From IMG/VR virus record IMGVR_UViG_3300030331_001583, positions 1 through 35,424 of that record: a stretch of 35,424 nt of DNA, one strand, 5' to 3'. The stretch is from a virus. The position numbers were made by a program, and so were the translations under genes. Below the pieces are notes generated by a model, which had not been told where the DNA came from, made no database searches, and worked only from the letters and a program-made list of their open reading frames with translations. Shown here in pieces: positions 6,201 to 14,003 of this stretch (position 1 is the stretch's first letter; each line of letters begins with the position of its first letter).

Positions 6201-9200
6201 CCTTTTAATACACCTGTATTTACTGAAGTATCTAATACTTCATTTATTTCTACATTATTTGACAGCTCACTGTCTTTAAACTTCTTAGACTTTATTGTTA
6301 TCGGTGGTTTATCACCTAATACATCAAAGTATATCTCATCTAATTTTTTATAAAAGTTTCTCTTTACCTGTATAGGTATTGCTCTAGAAGCATGTATATC
6401 TTTACTATAACCAGTTCTAGCAACTTTAGTTGGAGAAGGATTTCTTTGTATAGGACTTAACAACCAATAAGAAAAATAATCCTGAAGTAACCCTTCTTGT
6501 AATCCATTAGACTTTTCTATATTAGATAACTTTGTTCTTGTATTCATTATACGACCATCTAAATCATTACTTACTTTATTGTCTCTTACTTTTAATGTAT
6601 CCTTTATAGCAAATGCTTCTTCTTTTAACTTAGGATAAACATCATCTACTAAGTTTACTTTCTTACCTTTATTTAAAAATGCCTTTTGTATATCACCAAA
6701 CTGTTTTGTTAATAGCTCAATAGTTGCATACTGTCCTATGTCTTTACCAAAAATATCCAATGCTTTATTAGGATCAGTAGCCATATTCTTTTGATGGTTA
6801 CTAGTTGTTTCAAACGACAACTCTTTAGCCAGTATATCAAAGTGTTTTTCTAAATACTTAGATGTATTACTTTTTACCAAAAACTGTTTAGGAAACTCTT
6901 CATATTGTTGTCTAAGATTATTTATATAGTTGTCTCTAGACTTTCTGTATAATGCTTGTTGAACTTTATTAATACCACCAAACTCTATTGAGTCACCAAA
7001 TGACTCTTGCAGTTTTCTATATATATCTAAATTAACCTGACCCTTTTTAATAGAATCCATTTGCTGCTTAACTTCATTTAGATTTCTTTTGTACTGAAAT
7101 ATATCTATCGCAGCAGGTTCGCCAGTTTCATATGTTGTAATATTAGGCTTAGTTAGTCTTATAGACTTTTTTATTGCATCTAAATTGCTACCACTAATAA
7201 GCATATTAAATTTTGTATATGGATTTTGATTAGGGTTTTGACCTTTTAGTTTTACACTATTTAATGGTTTACCTTTATAAGACACTTCAAACAAAGCATC
7301 AAATAATAAATCAGGATCTTTAGTATAATCAGATTTAGTAGGATCTTTACTAGCATCTGCTGACTTGTTAACAATCATAGTTTTTAAATCTAAAGCAAAT
7401 CTATGAGAAAATTTGTCTTTAGTCTTAACAACTAATCCCTGATATTTATATGTACCACCAATAGAATTAATGTAATCATAGTAGTTTAACATATAATTAG
7501 CGTTAGCTAATCCCAGTCCTAAACCATCTTTACCAGTGCTTGAATATCTCCCTGCATGTACTCTATGTGCACTAGACATTAAATAAAAAGGATCTAATAG
7601 TTCTTCTCCTAGTTCTTTGGATATATTTTTATTACGTACTAATTCATTTAATCTATCTACATAAGGTTTGTCTGTACTCCATCTAGCACGTTCATCTTTG
7701 TTCTTTTTATAGTATTCTAATAGATCAGGTTTAAATCCTTGAAATATCTTCATACTATCTGAATCATTATCTCCTCCTCCAAGCATTTCTTTGTCTTTGG
7801 GATGTATAAGTGATCCAGCTCCTTTTTGTCCTGTCCATCCACGAAAACGTAATGCACGCACACCACTAACTGAATCAGCAGGTGTACGTATAACAAGGAA
7901 AGTAAATGCATCATCATACTGCTTAAGAACTTCTTTGGAAAGTCCATCGGAGTATTCCCTAGTATATTTGTTCCAAAGTTCGCCAAGACTGTATTTCTTG
8001 TTCCCAAATACCACAGGCATTTGTTTAACAGTTGTGTCAAGATATACTTCTCCTTCTTCTATGGTTCTATTACCTCTTTTAAACGGATCAAACTCTATAT
8101 ATTGTGTAGCTTCTGGTTCAATAAATCCTTTAAACCAGCTTTTCATTCCTGTTTCTATAAATGGATTAGTAATTCTTCTAGTAAAATACTTACGTAATGT
8201 ATTATGATAGTTTGTGTTAGCAAATGACAATGTATTTCTAGCTATATATGTATTAGCTACAGCTTTTGCTATTTCATTATTTTGTATATGTAAATCTTTA
8301 AAATTACTATCGTTATCGTATTCAATACGTTCAGACATTGGATCATTAAGCTGTCCTTCACGTTCAGCCTTCATTATTCTATCTGCTAAAAATATGGATA
8401 TATCATCTGGTCTTTGTTTTAATAGCTTTTGCTTCATGAACTCATATGGCATATGTTCTATGTTCATATTTAGTTCATCATACTTTTTTATAAACTCTTT
8501 AGAATCTTTAATAGATGTTAATTCATTAGCACCTGTAGTTCCTTTTAATGAAGGTTCAATAACCTGTTCAAACCATAGCTTTGAAAACGTTCTATCTCCT
8601 TGTACAAGATTCATATTATTATATGCTTGTAACGCTATAGTTGTACCATTTACATCTTTAGGTAAGTTTTCATAGGTGCTTCTACTTATTTGTACAGCCT
8701 CTGTAGGAACCTCAATAGTTCTTATATTATCTGCTGAATAACTTCCTTTTTTAGGATCGTATTTTAAATCAGTAATAAACTGACGATTGTTGTCCATAAG
8801 TTTCACAGAAGACTCAAAAAAGATTCTATGTATATTATTATCTCTAGCAAACTTTTCCATAGCAGGTAACATTTCTTGACCATTGGATTTAGTTGCCAGT
8901 AAACCATTTTCTGTTCTAAATACAATAACAGGCTTATTAGAACCTGTTACTTTAGGATCTAATCCTATAAATTCTGCTTCTGCTTTTAAAACTTCTGGCA
9001 ACACCATTTGAGATCCGTCAGTTTTATTTATAGTAGAACCACCTTCAAAAGGTACTTCTGGATCTTTTACAATTAATATTCTTTGAACCTTACCTTCATT
9101 ACTAAAAGGTACATCTTTAAAACTAGATATATGCATTGGTTCCATTCTGGACAATAATAATTGTATACGTTTATTAAAGTTTACAGGATCAATAGCATAA

Positions 9201-11236
9201 GGACTATCTTTCTCAATTAACCTATATGCTTGTTCAAATGGTAAATTAGACTGTTCTAATCTATATATTATATTAGATATAAACTTTCTTGGAGCTAACT
9301 CTACTGTAGCAGGTGTGTCACCAAATATTTCTTTTTCTCTTGCAACATAGTTATCATACTTATTTTGAAGTTCTGATCTACTTACGTTACCTCTACTTAA
9401 TACATCCAATACTTCATTTATAGTGTAATTACCATCTCTAAAATTTGCTTTTACTGCAGTTAACTTATCTTTATTTCCACTAAATATATACGAGTCTAAT
9501 TCACCTAGTTTAGAATTAATTAATCCTAAATCTTTTTTATTCAATGCATACTCTATTTGCTCAACAGGATTTTTAGACTGTTTAAATATTTTAACAGGTA
9601 TGTTATCCTTGATAACATGAGTTATCATTTGAATATTACCTTTAGGATGTATTATTTGTATTGGCAAAAGTTCAGGAGTTTTTTCACCTATACTTACATT
9701 ATTAATTCTTTCTTTAGTTATTTCTTTTACAGATATATTATTACCATCAATAGTCATTAAAGGCATTGGTTGAAATACTTTACTAGACTCATGATACCAA
9801 TTCTTTAGTTTCTTTTCGATATTTTTATTTATAGTAAAGTTTTGCTTTATTTGACTAATAAATTGATTAACGTCTTTATTTATAGACTGACCAGTCTTTA
9901 CAATTATATCGCCAACTTCTAAGTTTGTTTTGTAGTCTTTGTTAGCCTTTAAAATGTTTCTAGAAATGTTGTTTAAATCTACAATAGGCTTGATAGCAGG
10001 ATCCATCATGTCTACCATTTCTTGATTGGGTATGCTTTTAGAAAGCACTATAGAATCTTGTACTCGTTCTACATTAGCTTGATATACTTCAGTTGCTTTG
10101 TTTCTGTAAAAGTCATTAATGTCTTTTTCAGTATAATTTATATTATTCCTTTTAAAATGAGTTTCAGCATCTTGTCTATAATTACGATTAGGATTCTGAT
10201 TTTTTAAATAACCAAGAGCTATTCCAGAGCTACCACCTGCTTCATTATTAGATCTTTGGAATCCCATAGGGTGCTCATAGGTAATATAGTCTCTAGCTTC
10301 TTTATTAATAGTATTCCAATCACTTGATCTTTCTGGAGTAAAACTTTCTGATGGGTCTCTATTCTTAGATAACCACTTTGATGCTTCTATATCTTTTGCT
10401 GGTCTAGCATTGTAACCAAAAAATCCACCTAACAAATAATTATATATCTGCATTTCTGTAGGTTCATTTCTTAATGTAGAAGGTAGTCCTTGAAAGGCAC
10501 TACCCAATAATCCACGTAATGCTTGATTAGCACTTTCTATTTGTTGGGGTGTTCTACCAGCACTTAACCGATTACCTATAGATGCAAAATTACCTATAGT
10601 GCCAAACGCTCCACCTGCTATTGCTCCACCAATAAACCCATCTATAATAGCATCTTCACCTTTCCAAATGTTGCTTAAGGCACTTGCAGTACCTAAACCA
10701 ATAGCTTCTTCTGCAATAGCTCTACCAGAAGAACCTCTTTTCATAAACTCTAACGTTCTTCCACCCACCTTATCTATTGTAGCATTAAATGCAGTCTTAG
10801 CTCCTCTACTAGCTATCATAGGTGCAGCATATCTATCTAAAACACCAATACCTTCTAAGACAGATTCAGTAAACTGGTTACGTGTTTTCTTTCCAGTTAC
10901 TCTTTGTGCTATTTTAGATAGACCCATTACAGGAGCTTTTAATATACCAGGTGCAAATCCTGCAAGGTGTCCTAACTGTCTAAAGATAGCTTCTCCTGTG
11001 TTTCTAGGAGATTCAGGTATTAAATCAAAGGTACTAAACCCTTCTATAAAACCTGCTTGTGCCTGTCTTACAGCTCTATTTAGATTAAACTCACTATTAA
11101 TACGTTTAAAGTTTATTCCATTATCGTAAGCTAATGCTTCCAGTTGATCTAATTGATCATCTGTAAACATAGTAGGATCTGATCGGTACGCTGTTACTAA
11201 CTCACGTACTTTATAAGATTCATAAGGAGATGCCAT
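3269..11236 (-). CDS. Giant virion protein with single-chain double-psi-barrel RNA polymerase domain
   Basis: 2655 residues. Seen: an N-terminal module (11-110) shared with the preceding 146-aa protein; a G/A-rich hydrophobic segment near 195-225; a first barrel candidate with TDG (739-741), K768-P, K783 in ATKSNG and FESSVK (807-812); a second with IRTPADS (1116-1122) and GGGDNDSDSM (1153-1162), whose aspartates 1156, 1158 and 1160 would bind catalytic metal; HRVHAGR (1224-1230) and DASKDP (1294-1299) downstream; a C-terminal part with ERINRKNAF (2400-2408) and a hydrophobic helix (about 2506-2524). From knowledge of the families, this order matches crAss-like virion RNAPs, YonO and RdRPs. 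Inferred: packaged in the virion, injected, and transcribing early genes. It is the last gene of the late operon; ATG overlaps the previous stop (TAATG). Family assignment is strong by motif, unproven by search. Confidence 0.75.
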   Translation of the reverse strand: MASPYESYKVRELVTAYRSDPTMFTDDQLDQLEALAYDNGINFKRINSEFNLNRAVRQAQAGFIEGFSTFDLIPESPRNTGEAIFRQLGHLAGFAPGILKAPVMGLSKIAQRVTGKKTRNQFTESVLEGIGVLDRYAAPMIASRGAKTAFNATIDKVGGRTLEFMKRGSSGRAIAEEAIGLGTASALSNIWKGEDAIIDGFIGGAIAGGAFGTIGNFASIGNRLSAGRTPQQIESANQALRGLLGSAFQGLPSTLRNEPTEMQIYNYLLGGFFGYNARPAKDIEASKWLSKNRDPSESFTPERSSDWNTINKEARDYITYEHPMGFQRSNNEAGGSSGIALGYLKNQNPNRNYRQDAETHFKRNNINYTEKDINDFYRNKATEVYQANVERVQDSIVLSKSIPNQEMVDMMDPAIKPIVDLNNISRNILKANKDYKTNLEVGDIIVKTGQSINKDVNQFISQIKQNFTINKNIEKKLKNWYHESSKVFQPMPLMTIDGNNISVKEITKERINNVSIGEKTPELLPIQIIHPKGNIQMITHVIKDNIPVKIFKQSKNPVEQIEYALNKKDLGLINSKLGELDSYIFSGNKDKLTAVKANFRDGNYTINEVLDVLSRGNVSRSELQNKYDNYVAREKEIFGDTPATVELAPRKFISNIIYRLEQSNLPFEQAYRLIEKDSPYAIDPVNFNKRIQLLLSRMEPMHISSFKDVPFSNEGKVQRILIVKDPEVPFEGGSTINKTDGSQMVLPEVLKAEAEFIGLDPKVTGSNKPVIVFRTENGLLATKSNGQEMLPAMEKFARDNNIHRIFFESSVKLMDNNRQFITDLKYDPKKGSYSADNIRTIEVPTEAVQISRSTYENLPKDVNGTTIALQAYNNMNLVQGDRTFSKLWFEQVIEPSLKGTTGANELTSIKDSKEFIKKYDELNMNIEHMPYEFMKQKLLKQRPDDISIFLADRIMKAEREGQLNDPMSERIEYDNDSNFKDLHIQNNEIAKAVANTYIARNTLSFANTNYHNTLRKYFTRRITNPFIETGMKSWFKGFIEPEATQYIEFDPFKRGNRTIEEGEVYLDTTVKQMPVVFGNKKYSLGELWNKYTREYSDGLSKEVLKQYDDAFTFLVIRTPADSVSGVRALRFRGWTGQKGAGSLIHPKDKEMLGGGDNDSDSMKIFQGFKPDLLEYYKKNKDERARWSTDKPYVDRLNELVRNKNISKELGEELLDPFYLMSSAHRVHAGRYSSTGKDGLGLGLANANYMLNYYDYINSIGGTYKYQGLVVKTKDKFSHRFALDLKTMIVNKSADASKDPTKSDYTKDPDLLFDALFEVSYKGKPLNSVKLKGQNPNQNPYTKFNMLISGSNLDAIKKSIRLTKPNITTYETGEPAAIDIFQYKRNLNEVKQQMDSIKKGQVNLDIYRKLQESFGDSIEFGGINKVQQALYRKSRDNYINNLRQQYEEFPKQFLVKSNTSKYLEKHFDILAKELSFETTSNHQKNMATDPNKALDIFGKDIGQYATIELLTKQFGDIQKAFLNKGKKVNLVDDVYPKLKEEAFAIKDTLKVRDNKVSNDLDGRIMNTRTKLSNIEKSNGLQEGLLQDYFSYWLLSPIQRNPSPTKVARTGYSKDIHASRAIPIQVKRNFYKKLDEIYFDVLGDKPPITIKSKKFKDSELSNNVEINEVLDTSVNTGVLKGLALTKKDLAEVNEFSKYIKDHPISKENFNDWFTQMTSPILESRILEGPTRDATTITLKDVKALNNYFRELQTKKGLGVGLIDYYSSPITTSRKLEAMNFQTKAFNIKQKVLTKDGLKEKNVQYVLSPILSIANYIRMSEAGINKYEGRRKDMRFNLEKELNELDTKKEKIYMDNIIEFREGRKTLDQLDKSINKEKFIKLNEAVTEFNKNMWEFWVPTKNAAGKEYNWNTIDVNNNYGVVNKYIRYDKNGRFNLEKFEQEVIMAKNQSDNIIRQIGIDGIMRYRYEYLLEKSIAGSKNKKEARELARKESPFYPRRKRDYNTYIHHSIRNVPKNIRIEQVEWINRNAGKIPNRVLRELTMDNEFFEMNDRITIDADYKTAFENSSTSIPGSLKKRGNDPIPFKRGRDLFDDYQNSLIKGYFRNLMKVKAQSDIDALMSNMKNYKPSKNETARFNKMYKGQSIPDKLRYKNYLDVWADFVRNYAEYSMGYQTKFSDKMMTEQGRDLLALNKKNLFYTTSDQVIANQLEKLYRSKLGGRDSLPFVNNLPKDPAARQPYLYNLIRNLGASEAKYQLLSLLANTGSFTTNIFGGGTLAIGSAGVRNFVDSFNNKTLEAVLLKNSKGEYTTFLNNGKPVKNRKGIDKWLEENGFFDNYIQNEFEYRPEVTARLKNAGVNIKNLSRDLVVALKSKRTDKQESVNDVFKRYGINDIMLEAGGFFMKSSERINRKNAFIAHALQAVRGFGKQGREMTLNDPYVFQQAMKGIEMTQFLYQNAFRPPFMATTTGKVLNRFKLFAFNSVRIRKEFFRQAKMQGLRPNTEEYKRFQDTFLIDIMMYGLGAAFMFSLFDTTLPPPYDWVQALADYTFGTKQQKELAYFGDPLGPLNVLKPPIARVPEAFGELITGNFDDFTGYTMYTLLPFGRGIRQAVQLSDDRVGRGLERAPEILFRIPYNKFLNRLERAKTKRERLSFIDELLEES

Positions 11237-11676
11237 TATCCTATAATAGTACCTACATTACCTATGCCTAAAAATGGATTCATTCTACCCATAGTATTTC
11301 TTCCATAATTGATGATACCTCTACCTGCACGTTGTGGTACACCAGAACCTATAATTCCTCTTGCTGCACCATATCCACCTATTAAGCCACCTGCTAACCC
11401 AAGTAAAGAACCTGCACCACTAGTAAACTTTTCCATACCTGTTTCACCATAAACAGATTCACCCCTAGAACGTGGTCTTAAAGTATTAGGTATAGCACCT
11501 AATACAGCAGTATCAACAAGATCAAACAAACCTTTGCGAATAGATTTATCTTCTCTTTTAAAACTTGCACCCATTTGTTTAGATAGCATAGCTATAAACT
11601 CTGCTTCTTCATCTGTGTATCTTTGAGGGTTTCTATTATAATTATCTATTAATTGTAGTACTAACATTGGATCCAT
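11236..11676 (-). CDS. Ejection-type protein sharing the N-terminal module of the giant RNAP
   Basis: 146 residues. Residues 8-41 align without gaps to 12-45 of the giant next door (LxxxY...P...TD......L....G..FKR, 10 of 34 identical), and the similarity continues weakly through a glycine-rich hydrophobic stretch (SGAGSLLGLAGGLIGGYGAA) that could insert into membrane. The protein therefore looks like a short relative of the giant's N-terminus without the polymerase. Likely role: virion-internal protein ejected with the DNA, perhaps forming a channel or marking proteins for packaging. It is coupled to the giant by TAATG and follows the 179-aa coiled-coil gene after one base. Confidence 0.6.
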   Translation of the reverse strand: MDPMLVLQLIDNYNRNPQRYTDEEAEFIAMLSKQMGASFKREDKSIRKGLFDLVDTAVLGAIPNTLRPRSRGESVYGETGMEKFTSGAGSLLGLAGGLIGGYGAARGIIGSGVPQRAGRGIINYGRNTMGRMNPFLGIGNVGTIIG

Positions 11677-11677
11677 T

Positions 11678-12217
11678 TTATTGTCCTTTTTGTATTAAGT
11701 TTTGCATCTGAGCATTAAAAAGTATTTGCTCAGGATTAGTTTCACTGCGTAATAAATAGTCTAAGCCAAAGCTAGGTAAACCACTATAAAAAGAAGGAAG
11801 TTTATTTGCTCTATAAACAGGAAACTCAGGAGTTATTTCCCTAAATTCTTCCATATAATCTTCTTCATTTTTAAAAGGATTAAAATCTCCTTCTTCTCTA
11901 ATATTTGCATATTCTTTCATTTTTCTTTGATAATCAGCAAACTCTTCTTTACTTTGTTTTTCTCTTAATAAACTAGATGCAAAAGCCTTATCAGCTTTAC
12001 GAGCATTTAAAGCATCTTGTTCTGCTCTAGTTCTAAAAGCAGTAGTAATATCAAATCTTTCTCTACTATCTTTTAATTGATCTCGTTGAAAATCCATTTG
12101 AGTTCTGAACTGTCTGTCTTGTTGTTGCATTCTTCTATTAGCCATTACATAATTAAGTAATGTATCTTGTAATGTATTTACTACATCAAAGCCTACTAAT
12201 GCTGGATCTACTGCCAT
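11678..12217 (-). CDS. Coiled-coil virion-internal protein
   Basis: 179 residues. Residues of about 25-105 are a long, strongly charged helix rich in R, Q, D and K (MQQQDRQFRTQMDFQRDQLK), followed by a proline- and aromatic-containing tail (FPVYRANKLPSFYSGLPSF). The ATG has a GGAG-type ribosome binding site. There is no recognised domain. It sits among glycine-rich and repeat-poor proteins between the tail nozzle-like gene and the giant, the place where T7- and P22-like phages keep ejection (internal core) proteins; this position is the main argument for the call. Confidence 0.5.
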   Translation of the reverse strand: MAVDPALVGFDVVNTLQDTLLNYVMANRRMQQQDRQFRTQMDFQRDQLKDSRERFDITTAFRTRAEQDALNARKADKAFASSLLREKQSKEEFADYQRKMKEYANIREEGDFNPFKNEEDYMEEFREITPEFPVYRANKLPSFYSGLPSFGLDYLLRSETNPEQILFNAQMQNLIQKGQ

Positions 12218-12243
12218 AATTAACTCCTATTTAATTTTATTGT

Positions 12244-12885
12244 TTAACCACCAGTACCCGAATAAATCGGTCTATTTACGTTTGGCATATTAGCAAGAGC
12301 ATACCCTGATCCTGTCCAAAGTAATCTAGTTCCATTTACAAGAATTGAATCTCCTTGATAATCTGTAGGAACTGTAGTAAAGGAAGGAAGAGGTGGCCCA
12401 GAAGGTGTAACGGTTAAATCATCATTTTCACCGCTTTGTATTAAGTTGCCTAAAGCTGTAGTTAATGCATCTTGAGTACGAAATTGTTCACCTAAAACAT
12501 CTGATCTAAAACTTGCTATATTTTGTTGAAGCTGTGCTTGTTGTTGTTGATTAAAGTCTCTAAACCCCTGTGTTAAAGCTGACTGTCTTCTACCAAAACC
12601 TTCCCCCATACTATTAACACCAATTCCAGCAGTCATATTTATAAGGTTATTTGTGCCAGCTAATTTTTGTGCAGCCATAGCATTTCCTAATCCAAATCTA
12701 GACATAGCTATGTTTTGTTTCATCTGACCCATATTTGGTAAAAATATTCGATCTTCGTCTCTTAATCCATCTACAGTAATATTAGAAAACTCTTCTAAAA
12801 ATTGTTCAGGTGATTCTGTGCTAACAGGTGGTTCTAAACCTGACGGTGTAACGTTCCAGTCAAAATGATATGGTGAATGTGCCAT
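12244..12885 (-). CDS. Virion-internal / ejection-type protein, unknown family
   Basis: 213 residues. A helical middle section (MKQNIAMSRFGLGNAMAAQK, then QGFRDFNQQQQAQLQQNIAS) is flanked by a proline-rich N-terminus and a C-terminal small beta-rich part (SILVNGTRLLWTGSGYALAN) that resembles the short strand pairs of phage structural proteins. The ATG overlaps the upstream stop by one base (TAATG). Its glutamine-rich helices and its place between other ejection-type genes suggest a structural protein of the virion interior or tail; no specific function can be read. Confidence 0.48.
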   Translation of the reverse strand: MAHSPYHFDWNVTPSGLEPPVSTESPEQFLEEFSNITVDGLRDEDRIFLPNMGQMKQNIAMSRFGLGNAMAAQKLAGTNNLINMTAGIGVNSMGEGFGRRQSALTQGFRDFNQQQQAQLQQNIASFRSDVLGEQFRTQDALTTALGNLIQSGENDDLTVTPSGPPLPSFTTVPTDYQGDSILVNGTRLLWTGSGYALANMPNVNRPIYSGTGG

Positions 12886-13805
12886 TAGGGTCTCCCTCTA
12901 AAATCTGTTATATATTGAAAAAGTTGATTGTTTTGATTAGGTATCATGTTATTAGCTAAAGGCCCAGTAAACGAATTAGGAAACTGAGCTAATTCTGCTT
13001 GTCTAGAAAAGTTATCAAAAACTTGACCTACAGTAGGATTAGACATTGCAGGTAAATCAGGTTGAGATATCATAGCCTGATCAAATAAATTAGTTGGTTG
13101 TGGTTTTGCTGTAGTTATTGCAGGAGCAGTGGTAGTAGTAAGTGAAGGATTAACTCTAGGAGCTACACTAGGTGCAGGCAATTGACTAGCATTAATCCTT
13201 GCTGAACCACCCATACTTGCAGGTTGATATGCTTGTGCACCAGCTATATTAGCTTTAGGAATATCCACTACATTACCTGATGCATCTACAACAGTGCCTT
13301 CTGCCATTGTAGGTTTATTTAACGCTCCACCACCATAAGCAAATGCTGCTGCTTTAATACCTGTTTGTAAAGCACTTGATAGTATTCTATTATTTAGAGA
13401 GTCTTGAAAATCATTTATTCCTCTTCTGTATCTATCTTTTATGTCTTGACCAAATTCTCTTTCTTCACCTGTTACAGCACTTCTATTCATTCCTAAATCA
13501 ACAGCATCAGATCGCTTGCCATCTCCTAATTCTAATCCTACTCTAGAACCTGCAAGTGACCCTGCTGTAGCACCTAGCCCTGTTAAACCAGCAGTAGCAG
13601 CTAAGCTTAAACCACCAGTTATAGGAGCTAGTGCTGCACCTAACATTGTTCCACCAATGCCTCCTAAAAATCCGCCTAAACCACTTCCAACAGAACTGAA
13701 AAGACCACCTTTTCTTTGTCTAGCTTCTTCTTCTTCTAAACGATTCTCAAGATTTCTTTGAGTTTCTCTCATTTGTTGTGTTAAAAATAAATTTTCTATT
13801 GACAT
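12885..13805 (-). CDS. Glycine-zipper ejection-type protein
   Basis: 306 residues. A charged N-terminal helix (MRETQRNLENRLEEEEARQR) is followed at about residues 33-88 by a long run of G/A/L/S residues with GxxxG spacing (FSSVGSGLGGFLGGIGG, TAGLTGLGATAGSLAGS), a pattern known for proteins that insert into or cross membranes, including T7 gp14-like internal core proteins. The C-terminal half is rich in P, A, N and Q and probably flexible. Together with the three following genes it forms a block of probable DNA-ejection proteins ahead of the giant RNAP. The assignment rests on composition and context. Confidence 0.5.
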   Translation of the reverse strand: MSIENLFLTQQMRETQRNLENRLEEEEARQRKGGLFSSVGSGLGGFLGGIGGTMLGAALAPITGGLSLAATAGLTGLGATAGSLAGSRVGLELGDGKRSDAVDLGMNRSAVTGEEREFGQDIKDRYRRGINDFQDSLNNRILSSALQTGIKAAAFAYGGGALNKPTMAEGTVVDASGNVVDIPKANIAGAQAYQPASMGGSARINASQLPAPSVAPRVNPSLTTTTAPAITTAKPQPTNLFDQAMISQPDLPAMSNPTVGQVFDNFSRQAELAQFPNSFTGPLANNMIPNQNNQLFQYITDFRGRP

Positions 13806-13814
13806 AACTACCTC

Positions 13815-14003
13815 TTATCCTGCTTTAACCATATCTGATCGCCATAGCTGACCACGTTCTTTTCTATACCTAGAAAGCTTTCCATCTTTAGTAAAGAACA
13901 ATACTTCTTCACCTTCTCTCATAGACTGTATAGATGGTTGTGAGTTTACTACACGTATCTTATCTTGTTTTTTATTGTTAATAAATCTTGATACTCTATC
14001 CAT
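13815..14003 (-). CDS. Small structural-module protein, unknown
   Basis: 62 residues, basic. The C-terminal part (REGEEVLFFTKDGKLSRYRK) reads as a beta hairpin of the kind seen in small phage tail proteins. The ATG overlaps the stop of the 854-aa tail gene by one base (TAATG), so the two are coupled, and it may be a minor partner of that protein. I recall similar short proteins beside tail genes in uncultured marine phages, but cannot name a family. Confidence 0.5.
   Translation of the reverse strand: MDRVSRFINNKKQDKIRVVNSQPSIQSMREGEEVLFFTKDGKLSRYRKERGQLWRSDMVKAG

Noticed and set aside
7750-8675. Open frames of 96-153 codons on both strands inside the giant gene
   Set aside because: They have no ribosome binding sites, no protein-like composition, and lie over the conserved polymerase region; they are shadows of the real frame.
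10599-11129. 176-codon + strand frame opposite the giant's N-terminus
   Set aside because: It is a long A/P/I/L-rich shadow produced by the codon usage of the opposite strand; there is no start signal and it is isolated in the wrong orientation.
3269-11236. The giant gene as a tape measure protein
   Set aside because: The module has no tube, sheath or tail-completion genes, the portal and nozzle-like proteins are of podovirus type, and the protein is not a repetitive helical rod; polymerase-type motifs explain the middle better.
3269-11236. The giant gene as an N4-type, T7-like single-subunit virion RNA polymerase
   Set aside because: None of the palm-domain motifs of T7-like polymerases (for example a DxSGxQ or HD pair at the expected distance) could be seen; the DxDxD loop and lysines point to the double-psi barrel superfamily instead.
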